A stretch of DNA of 6,688 nt from an uncultured Paenibacillaceae bacterium (GTDB lineage Bacteria > Bacillota > Bacilli > Paenibacillales > DA-C8). A model generated the notes under the pieces. It was given only the letters and a program-made list of their open reading frames with translations, searched no databases and had not been told where the DNA came from. Shown here piece by piece: positions 1-5,556 of the stretch; the stretch's first letter is position 1; each line of letters opens with the position of its first letter. The stretch is from the NCBI GenBank assembly GCA_937957685.1, contig CALGAO010000113.1, positions 1-6,688 of the forward strand. The letters are read 5' to 3'. A program made the translations under genes and the position numbers.

Positions 1-77
1 AACCGCCGTATACCGAACGGTACGTACGGTGGTGTGGGAGGTCGGCTACTCAACTAATGGGTAGCCTCCTACCCGAT
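1..77 (+). mobile_element. 3' end of a group II intron (domains V and VI)
   Basis: This is the 3' terminus of a self-splicing group II intron; the rest, including any reverse transcriptase gene, lies upstream of the window. Bases 3-32 fold as domain V: 3-9 plus A10 pair with 25-32, the two-base bulge C23 G24 follows, 11-14 pair with 19-22, and the tetraloop is GAAC. The catalytic triad position reads C4 G5 C6, with the expected G5-U30 wobble. Bases 36-74 fold as domain VI: GGCTAC (44-49) pairs with GTAGCC (61-66), and GGGAGG (36-41) pairs with 68-74 leaving A71 bulged. A71 is thus the likely branch point, seven nucleotides from the end if the intron stops at the conserved AT (76-77). The structure is read directly from the sequence; splicing activity and intron class are not established. 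It is oriented like the chemotaxis genes and ends 27 bp before their promoter. Confidence 0.88.
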
Positions 78-104
78 CATCTGGGTGACATGGCATTTTG
101 TTCA

Positions 105-133
105 TTGTGACATAGCTCAATACCTGTTACAAT
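105..133 (+). promoter_or_regulatory. Sigma-A-type promoter of the chemotaxis operon
   Basis: A -35 element TTGTGA (105-110) is followed by a 17-bp spacer and a -10 element TACAAT (128-133). The -10 is preceded by TG at 125-126, giving an extended -10. Transcription would start near base 140, about 20 nt before the riboswitch. The spacing and position directly upstream of the leader RNA make this the likely operon promoter. I see no sigma-D-type (TAAA / GCCGATAT) flagellar promoter here. Confidence 0.72.
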
Positions 134-160
134 AGAATAGTAAACAACAGGAATCTCATA

Positions 161-255
161 AGAACTAAAGGGCAAACTTGTCGAAAGGCAAGGACGCAAA
201 GCTATGGGTCTAAGGTTTGTCACAGGCAAACTATGATTGCCAGGCCGCAGTTTCT
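161..255 (+). promoter_or_regulatory. Cyclic di-GMP-I (GEMM-I) riboswitch aptamer
   Basis: The region matches the c-di-GMP-I consensus in order: GGGCAAA (170-176), a 6-bp hairpin with a GAAA tetraloop (177-192), GGACGCAAAGC (192-202), GGGTCTAAG (206-214) and TATGATTGCCAGGCCGC (232-248). The GAAA loop has its 11-nt receptor: TCTAAG (209-214) faces TATGA (232-236), with a U-A pair replacing one canonical C-G pair. The inner arm is GTTTG/CAAAC (215-219 with 227-231). Closing helix P1 can form between 161-166 and 249-255 with one bulged T. The family senses the second messenger c-di-GMP. The GGG at 170-172 is intact, which favours c-di-GMP over the cGAMP-binding variants, as far as I recall their G-to-A change. 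It lies in the leader of cheA and is followed by an intrinsic terminator, so it probably controls the whole operon by termination. Confidence 0.93.
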
Positions 256-277
256 GAAACTTGGAAGCTTTACAGTG

Positions 278-306
278 CCCTTCTACCTCGTTAGAAGGGT
301 TTTTTT
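278..306 (+). terminator. Riboswitch-controlled intrinsic terminator ahead of cheA
   Basis: CCCTTCTA (278-285) and TAGAAGGG (292-299) form a perfect 8-bp stem with a six-base loop, followed by seven Ts (300-306). It sits between the c-di-GMP aptamer and the cheA ribosome binding site, so transcripts ending here contain only leader RNA. TGCCCTT (276-282), which overlaps the 5' half of the stem, is complementary to AAGGGCA (168-174) in the aptamer. That pairing would be the antiterminator. Because it would break both aptamer and terminator, ligand binding is predicted to favour termination; this direction is inferred. Confidence 0.88.
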
Positions 307-339
307 GCATTTTATCAACAGGATGGGAAGGTAACAAGC

Positions 340-2340
340 ATGTCAAATTTGCGCGAGGACCCCATACTTGAGGCCTACTTGACGGAAACGACGCAACTGG
401 TTGAACAGCTGGAAGAGATCATCCTGGTGTGTGAAGAGGCCAGAGGCTTCTCAGAGGACATGATCCACGAGATCTTCCGAATCATGCATACGATAAAAGG
501 TTCTTCAGCTATGATGCACTTCACGAATATCGCAACCTTGGCGCATGCATTGGAAGATCTCTTTTCATTTATGAGGAATCATCCTCAGCAGGAGTTCGAG
601 TGGTCGACCTTGTCCGATCTGATGCTGGAGGGCGTTGATTTCACCAAACTGGAGCTCTGCAAGATCAAGAATGGCGACGCGCCGGATGGCGACGAATCTG
701 ACCTGATCCGACGCGTCAAGCGGATCCTGGAGTCGCTGGAGCGAGGCGAACTGAACCCGATTCCTCAGGCGCCTCTGTCCCGGCACTACAAGGCGCATTT
801 CTTCTTCACCGAAGATTGCGGGATGGAGAATGTCAGGGCGTACCAGATCGTGCATCAGCTGAAGGAGATGGTGGAGGAATACCGCCATCATCCGGACAAC
901 ATCCTGGATGAGTCGGCTGCCGACGTGATCCGAACCCACGGGTTTCAGCTATGGCTCAAGACGGACAAGCTGTACGATGAGGTGTACAGTCTGCTCTCGA
1001 ATACCAGCTATCTGAGGCAACTGGAGCTGTTCCTGACCGACAGCATGGCTGAACAGCAGGCGGAAGAAGGCTCTGCTGCCGAGAATGAGGTCTGCCACGA
1101 CAACAAGCAAACTGCGGAGAAGCAACATCCTTCCAGAGACAAGGAGGCCGTGCCGAACACGAGCCGGCATCAGGGCAAGACGATCAACGTCAATGTTCAC
1201 AAACTGGACGAGCTCATGGATCTGGTCGGGGAACTGGTGATCGCCGAGGCGATGGTCACGCAAAATACCGACCTGATCGGGCTTGAGCTGGAACAGTTCC
1301 AGAAGGCATCCCGCCATCTCCAGAAGATCACCAAGGAGATCCAGGACAAGGTGATGGAGATTCGCATGGTGCCGCTGGTCATGTCGTTCCAGAGGATGCA
1401 GCGCGTCGTGCGCGACATGAGCAAGGAGCTGGGCAAGGATGTTCAGCTCAAGATGGTCGGTGAACATACGGAGGTCGACAAGAATATCATCGAGCATATC
1501 TCCGACCCGATCATGCATCTGGTGAGAAATGCCATCGATCATGGCATCGAGACCGTGGAGGACCGGGTGGCTGCCGGCAAGCCGGAAACCGGGGTGCTGA
1601 CGCTGGAAGCGCAGAACATCGGAGGCGAAGTGCTCATCATTGTAAGGGATGACGGCCGCGGCCTGGACAAGGCTCGCATCCTGCAGAAGGCCAGGGAGCA
1701 TGGCCTGATCCATAAACCGGAGGCGGATATGACGGACAGGGACATCTATAACCTGATCTTCCTGCCCGGATTCTCCACCAAGGAAGCGATCACGGAATAC
1801 AGCGGCAGAGGGGTTGGGATGGATGTCGTCGTGCAGAATATCGCGGCGGTTGGCGGTACGGTGTCGGTGGACAGCACGCCTGGTCAAGGAGCGACGTTCA
1901 CGATCAAGATCCCGCTGACGCTGGCCATCATCGACGGCATGAACGTGCGTGTCGGGGAATCGAAGTACACGATACCGACCACGTCCATTGACTCGTCGTT
2001 CCGGCCGAATGAGCGGGACATCATCACCGATCCGCACGGCAATGAGATGATCATGGTGCGCGGCAATGTCTACCCGATCATCCGGCTGCATGAACGGTAT
2101 CGGGTGGAGACGAACATCACGAGGATCGTGGATGGCATCCTGATCATGGTTGAGCAGGATGGCCACCGAACCTGCGTGTTCGTGGACGAACTGCTCGGGC
2201 AGCAGCAGGTGGTCGTCAAGGCGTTGCCCGCCTATATACGCAGCTTCCATTCCATCGAAGGAATCTCGGGCTGCACGCTGCTCGGGGATGGCGAGATCAG
2301 TCTGATCCTCGATGTGCAAGGCTTGCTGAACATGAAATAA
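340..2340 (+). CDS. cheA: Chemotaxis histidine kinase CheA
   Basis: CheA is the cytoplasmic kinase of receptor arrays; it autophosphorylates on the P1 histidine and passes the phosphate to CheY and CheB. The 666-residue protein has all five domains. P1 carries HTIKGSSAM with phospho-acceptor H50. A P2-like regulator-docking domain spans about 148-235. After a polar linker, P3 dimerisation starts near T281. The P4 ATPase has an N-box at 389-404 (N397, H401), G1 as DDGRGLD (437-443), an F-box as FLPGFSTKE (474-482) and G2 as GRGVGMD (489-495). The CheW-like P5 domain runs from about 534 to the end. The start at 340 follows GGGAAGG (325-331) at suitable spacing, 33 bases past the terminator. It is the first gene of the operon and the first placed under the c-di-GMP riboswitch. 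No key residue is missing. The length is within the usual CheA range. Confidence 0.97.
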   Translation: MSNLREDPILEAYLTETTQLVEQLEEIILVCEEARGFSEDMIHEIFRIMHTIKGSSAMMHFTNIATLAHALEDLFSFMRNHPQQEFEWSTLSDLMLEGVDFTKLELCKIKNGDAPDGDESDLIRRVKRILESLERGELNPIPQAPLSRHYKAHFFFTEDCGMENVRAYQIVHQLKEMVEEYRHHPDNILDESAADVIRTHGFQLWLKTDKLYDEVYSLLSNTSYLRQLELFLTDSMAEQQAEEGSAAENEVCHDNKQTAEKQHPSRDKEAVPNTSRHQGKTINVNVHKLDELMDLVGELVIAEAMVTQNTDLIGLELEQFQKASRHLQKITKEIQDKVMEIRMVPLVMSFQRMQRVVRDMSKELGKDVQLKMVGEHTEVDKNIIEHISDPIMHLVRNAIDHGIETVEDRVAAGKPETGVLTLEAQNIGGEVLIIVRDDGRGLDKARILQKAREHGLIHKPEADMTDRDIYNLIFLPGFSTKEAITEYSGRGVGMDVVVQNIAAVGGTVSVDSTPGQGATFTIKIPLTLAIIDGMNVRVGESKYTIPTTSIDSSFRPNERDIITDPHGNEMIMVRGNVYPIIRLHERYRVETNITRIVDGILIMVEQDGHRTCVFVDELLGQQQVVVKALPAYIRSFHSIEGISGCTLLGDGEISLILDVQGLLNMK

Positions 2341-2345
2341 ACATC

Positions 2346-2351
2346 AAGGAG
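2346..2351 (+). promoter_or_regulatory. cheW ribosome binding site, supports GTG start at 2361
   Basis: AAGGAG at 2346-2351 directly abuts an ATG at 2352, leaving no spacer, so that ATG is a poor start. An in-frame GTG at 2361 lies nine bases downstream, a normal distance. The next in-frame ATG, at 2370, is 18 bases away. GTG 2361 is therefore the best-supported start of cheW. Confidence 0.6.
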
Positions 2352-2360
2352 ATGAAGAAT

Positions 2361-2859
2361 GTGACAGATATGCAGAAGGATATTGAAAGGTATGAAGAAG
2401 ACTCCCAGAAGGATAAATATCTCACCTTCATGCTGGATGACGAGTGCTACGGACTCGAGATCCGATATGTGACCGAGATCATCGGCATTCAGAAGATCAC
2501 GCCGGTGCCGGAGATGCCGGATTTTGTGCGCGGCATCATCAACCTGCGGGGCAAGATCATACCGGTGATGGACGTCAGGCTACGGTTCAGGAAGCCGTTC
2601 CAGCCGTATATGGACCGTACTTGCATCATCGTCGTCGACATTCATGAGATCTGCATCGGTCTCATCGTCGATCGCGTGGCCGAGGTGATCACGATACCGG
2701 AGAGTGAGGTGGTATCGCCGCCCGACGTTCAGAAACGGGGCAATCGCTTCGTGATGGGGATCGGCAAGGTCGGCGGTCGGCCAGGAGGTGAAGCTGCTGC
2801 TGGATTGTGAGAAGCTGCTGAATGACCACGAGGTGGAACAACTGCACGCGAATACGTAA
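2361..2859 (+). CDS. cheW: Chemotaxis adaptor CheW, C-terminus frameshifted
   Basis: CheW is the small SH3-like adaptor that links receptors to the CheA P5 domain. The frame beginning at GTG 2361 shows the family core: YLTFMLDDECYGLEI, then VTEIIGIQKITPVPEMPDFV, RGIINLRGKIIPVMDVR and an IVDRVAEVITIP segment. In this frame the protein ends early at TGA 2808-2810 with a tail (RPGGEAAAGL) unlike CheW. From base 2782 the +1 frame reads QEVKLLLDCEKLLND and ends at TAA 2857-2859, exactly the expected CheW ending. Dropping one base at about 2778-2781 (CGGCCAG read as CGCCAG) restores one frame of about 165 residues from the GTG. So there is either a real frameshift mutation or a sequencing error. 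The lost part includes the final conserved strand and helix, so the truncated product would probably fold poorly. It lies 20 bp after cheA and shares its transcript. Confidence 0.9.
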
Positions 2860-2872
2860 TTGCCGTCTGCGC

Positions 2873-2901
2873 CCGAATGTGTGATTCGCCTTCACACTCG
2901 G
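2873..2901 (+). other. Hairpin between cheW and the receptor gene
   Basis: CCGA (2873-2876) plus GTGTGA (2879-2884) pair with TCACAC (2892-2897) plus TCGG (2898-2901). This gives ten base pairs with a two-base bulge and a seven-base loop. There is no T-tract, so it is not an intrinsic terminator. In the mRNA it could affect processing or stability upstream of the receptor cistron; that role is inferred. I see no convincing promoter in this gap. Confidence 0.4.
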
Positions 2902-2950
2902 AAACGCAACAGTCGCCTAAACTCAAATACATACAACAGGAGAGAACAGC

Positions 2951-4645
2951 ATGAATTGGTTCAAGAATATGAGAATATCCGTCAAGCTGATCAGCGCATT
3001 CGTGGTTCTGTCGCTGTTCACCGGGGCGATGGGCGTTTATGGCATCCTCAACATGCGCAATGTCGATGAGAAGTACACCGATCTGTACATGGATTATGGC
3101 GTATCATTGGCGAATCTTGGATCGGTCGGCATCCAGTTCAACTGGATCGAGAAATCGCTGCGCGATATGCTGAGGATCGAGGATCTGGATGCCAAGCAGG
3201 TCATGTATGAGGAGATTGAGACCAGAAGCAAGGCGATGTCTTCGGACATGGCCAGCTTCCAGGCTACCTTGCGCAAGCAGGAAGACAAGGAAGTCTTCGA
3301 GAAATTGCAGAACAAGCTGATGCAATACAAGGGTGTTCGCGACCAGGTGATCGAGCTTGCCATGACCAATCAGAATGAGCGGGGGTTGCAGGCTCTTCCT
3401 CAGCTGGATCAAATGGCGAGCGAAGCCGAGGAGCTGTTCAATCAGCTGTTCGAAGTGCGCAGGAAAAACGGCGGCATCGAATCAGACGAGCTGTCGGAGC
3501 AAACGGGAACAAGCACGATGACGATGATCGCCGTGATCATCGTCGCGATGGGCGCAGCGATCCTGTTCGGCCTCTATATCTCGCGCATGATCAGCAATCC
3601 GGTTCGCAAGCTGGTCCATGGGGCCAATCAGATCGCCGATGGAAACCTGGATGTTGAGATCGATGTCGACACCAGGGATGAGATCGGAAAGCTGGCCGAG
3701 GCCTTCCGCAGGATGTCGGACAATCTGAACGAGATCATGAGCAATGTGCAGAGGGCGGCTGAGCAGGTCGCCGCAGGCTCGAAACAGATCTCCATCTCCA
3801 GCGTCTCGCTGTCGCAGGCAGCAACCGAGCAAGCCAGCTCCATCGAACAGTTGTCAGCGTCGATCGAAGAGATCGCATCTCAGACCAGGCAGAACGCAGA
3901 AAACTCCAATGAGGCGAATCAGCTGGCGGAGGCGGCGAAGCAGAATGCTATCCATGGCAATAACCGGATGAAGGAAATGTTGAGGGCGATGGACGATATC
4001 AACCAGGCCTCGGCGAATATCTCGAAGATCATCAAGGTGATCGATGAGATCGCCTTCCAGACGAATATACTGGCGCTGAACGCGGCGGTGGAGGCGGCAA
4101 GAGCGGGACATCACGGCAAGGGCTTCGCGGTCGTGGCGGAGGAGGTTCGCAATCTGGCTGCAAGATCGGCCAATGCGGCCAAGGAGACAACCGAGATGAT
4201 CGAAGGCTCCATCAAAAAGGCCGAGGCCGGCACGAGCATCGCCACAGAAACTGCGCAGGCGCTGCAGAAGATCGTGGAGGACGTGGCCAAGGTGGCGAAC
4301 CTGATCAGTGAGATCGCCGCCGCCTCCAACGAACAGTCGCTCGGCATCAATCAGATCAACCAGGGCATCATGCAGGTGTCCCAGGTTGTGCAGGAAAATT
4401 CGGCAACCTCGGAAGAGAGCGCGGCAGCGAGCGAGCAGCTGTCCAGTCAGGCAGAGCTCCTGAAGGAGCAGGTGGGCAGATTCAGGCTGCGCAATCAAGC
4501 GAGAAGCTCCGGGTCAGACATCGAGGAACTGGATCCTGAGCTCCTCAAGCTTTTCGAACGGATGGCGGAGAGGAAAGGCGGCTCCGGGCCGGCATCCATG
4601 GCTGCCAGGCCGGACGCAGAGGATGCACCCGGGAGATTCGAGTGA
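2951..4645 (+). CDS. Methyl-accepting chemotaxis receptor, 4HB type
   Basis: This 564-residue membrane receptor controls CheA. TM1 is about residues 9-33. The extracytoplasmic helical sensor (about 35-185) resembles the 4HB_MCP family; its ligand is unknown. TM2 is about 190-210, and HAMP follows from about 213 with conserved P217. The signalling hairpin tip carries EIAFQTNILALNAAVEAARAG (366-386) and GKGFAVVAEEVRNLA (389-403). From P217 to F369 and on to F501 the length matches my recollection of E. coli Tsr without gaps, which suggests the 36-heptad class. Sites equivalent to Tsr's methylation positions are E293, Q300, E307 and E489; Q300 would need deamidation, which CheB can do. The tail (504-564) has a charged segment, DPELLKLFERM, but no NWETF-type CheR tether. 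The start follows AGGAGA (2938-2943) with seven bases between. Placement among che genes suggests a dedicated partner of this CheA and CheW. Confidence 0.96.
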   Translation: MNWFKNMRISVKLISAFVVLSLFTGAMGVYGILNMRNVDEKYTDLYMDYGVSLANLGSVGIQFNWIEKSLRDMLRIEDLDAKQVMYEEIETRSKAMSSDMASFQATLRKQEDKEVFEKLQNKLMQYKGVRDQVIELAMTNQNERGLQALPQLDQMASEAEELFNQLFEVRRKNGGIESDELSEQTGTSTMTMIAVIIVAMGAAILFGLYISRMISNPVRKLVHGANQIADGNLDVEIDVDTRDEIGKLAEAFRRMSDNLNEIMSNVQRAAEQVAAGSKQISISSVSLSQAATEQASSIEQLSASIEEIASQTRQNAENSNEANQLAEAAKQNAIHGNNRMKEMLRAMDDINQASANISKIIKVIDEIAFQTNILALNAAVEAARAGHHGKGFAVVAEEVRNLAARSANAAKETTEMIEGSIKKAEAGTSIATETAQALQKIVEDVAKVANLISEIAAASNEQSLGINQINQGIMQVSQVVQENSATSEESAAASEQLSSQAELLKEQVGRFRLRNQARSSGSDIEELDPELLKLFERMAERKGGSGPASMAARPDAEDAPGRFE

Positions 4646-4685
4646 GGGATGAGGACTTCGGTGAATATCTAATGGAAGGTTGTGA

Positions 4686-4712
4686 GCGGAGAGGGCGGGT
4701 TTCTCTCTCCGC
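4686..4712 (+). other. Strong hairpin between the receptor gene and cheR
   Basis: Bases 4686-4695 pair with 4703-4712, giving a GC-rich ten-pair stem with one G-U wobble and a seven-base loop (4696-4702). No T-run follows on either strand, so a simple intrinsic terminator is unlikely. It ends nine bases before the cheR ribosome binding site (GAGGTGG, 4722-4728). It could slow ribosomes or polymerase, or protect the upstream receptor mRNA end, so that receptor is made in excess over CheR. This role is inferred. Confidence 0.55.
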
Positions 4713-4732
4713 CCTGCACTTGAGGTGGAAGC

Positions 4733-5545
4733 ATGCTGGAGATATCGGACAAGGAATTCGCACAAATCGCTGACTATATCAAGCGGCATTTTGGCATTCA
4801 TCTGAACAGGGAGAAAAAAGCGCTGGTATCGGGAAGACTCAGTCATCTTCTGTTATCGCTGAACATGAACAGCTTCTCGGAATACATGGACTATGTCGCG
4901 CGCGACAGAACCGGCGAAGCGGCACGCATGTTCATCAACAGGATGACGACCAATCACACCTACTTCATGAGGGAAGAGGATCATTTTCATTTCTTCTCCA
5001 GGCATGTCCTGCCTGAACTGAGGTCCAGGGTGAAGGATCGGGATCTGCGCATATGGAGCGCCGGCTGTTCTTCCGGAGAAGAAGCCTACACACTCGCCAT
5101 GCTGATCGATGAGTATCTGGGCAGCGAACGGTCGATGTGGGATGCGAAGCTGCTTGCCACGGATATCTCCGATCAGGTGTTGCGGAAAGCTGCAAGCGGG
5201 GTGTATTCCGGCGAATCGATCGCGCAGGTTCCGAAGAAATGGCGGATTTCGTACTTCAAGTATAACGGCAACCAGCAATATGAAGTGATAGACCGCATCA
5301 AGCAGGAAGTGATCTTTCGGCGCTTCAACCTGATGGACCGCTTCCCGTTCCGGAGGAAATTCCATGTGATCTTCTGCCGCAATGTGATGATCTACTTCGA
5401 CGAGAAGACGAAGAACGAGCTGCTGGACAAGTTCTATGATGCGCTTGAGCCGCATGGTTATCTGTTCATCGGTCATTCGGAGACGATCAACAGGCAAGCC
5501 TCCAGGTTCAGATATGTGATGCCTGCCGTTTATCGCAAGGAGTAA
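4733..5545 (+). CDS. cheR: Chemotaxis protein methyltransferase CheR
   Basis: CheR moves methyl groups from S-adenosylmethionine to receptor glutamates, the adaptation step opposed by CheB. The 270-residue protein has the full family layout. The N-terminal helical domain (about 1-75) leads into TTNHTYFMRE (72-81), a variant of the usual TNxTxFFRE signature with M in place of the second F. The SAM-binding loop is WSAGCSSGEEAY (108-119), the acidic nucleotide-site motif ATDIS is at 142-146, CRNVMIYFD is at 215-223 and GHSE at 247-250. The start is set by GAGGTGG (4722-4728). It follows the receptor gene by 87 bp, with a hairpin between them, and precedes cheB by 11 bp, consistent with co-translation of the opposing enzymes. 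The receptor here lacks a C-terminal pentapeptide, so a tether-independent CheR is likely. All the motifs I checked are present. Confidence 0.97.
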   Translation: MLEISDKEFAQIADYIKRHFGIHLNREKKALVSGRLSHLLLSLNMNSFSEYMDYVARDRTGEAARMFINRMTTNHTYFMREEDHFHFFSRHVLPELRSRVKDRDLRIWSAGCSSGEEAYTLAMLIDEYLGSERSMWDAKLLATDISDQVLRKAASGVYSGESIAQVPKKWRISYFKYNGNQQYEVIDRIKQEVIFRRFNLMDRFPFRRKFHVIFCRNVMIYFDEKTKNELLDKFYDALEPHGYLFIGHSETINRQASRFRYVMPAVYRKE

Positions 5546-5550
5546 AGGTC

Positions 5551-5555
5551 AGGTG
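5551..5555 (+). promoter_or_regulatory. Ribosome binding site of cheB; start 5557 or 5563
   Basis: AGGTG (5551-5555) lies one base before ATG 5557 but seven bases before the in-frame ATG 5563. A second weaker element, AAAGG (5544-5548), overlaps the cheR stop codon and lies eight bases before ATG 5557. Either start is possible. The choice changes the protein by only two residues, both outside the receiver domain. Confidence 0.45.
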
Positions 5556-5556
5556 T

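Noticed and set aside
77..346. An 89-codon minus-strand frame across the leader
   Set aside because: It overlaps the promoter, riboswitch and terminator and shows no family resemblance.
949..2319. A 456-codon open frame on the minus strand opposite cheA
   Set aside because: It mirrors the cheA reading frame, has no recognisable domain and is rich in D, H, R and L, typical of an antisense shadow. cheA itself has all family motifs.
2352..2354. ATG 2352 as the cheW start
   Set aside because: It directly abuts AAGGAG with no spacer; the GTG at 2361 is better placed. The difference is three residues.
2860..2950. A separate promoter for the receptor gene
   Set aside because: TTGCCG near 2860 has only a poor -10 partner, and no sigma-D-type elements are present.
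2860..3069. A short plus-strand frame over the start of the receptor gene
   Set aside because: It overlaps the receptor TM1 coding region in another frame, has no good ribosome binding site and no recognisable protein features.
3854..4498. A 214-codon minus-strand frame opposite the receptor gene
   Set aside because: It is antisense to the conserved signalling hairpin; its length follows from the biased codon use of the real gene.
4853..5497. A 214-codon minus-strand frame opposite cheR
   Set aside because: It is a shadow of cheR with no domain of its own.
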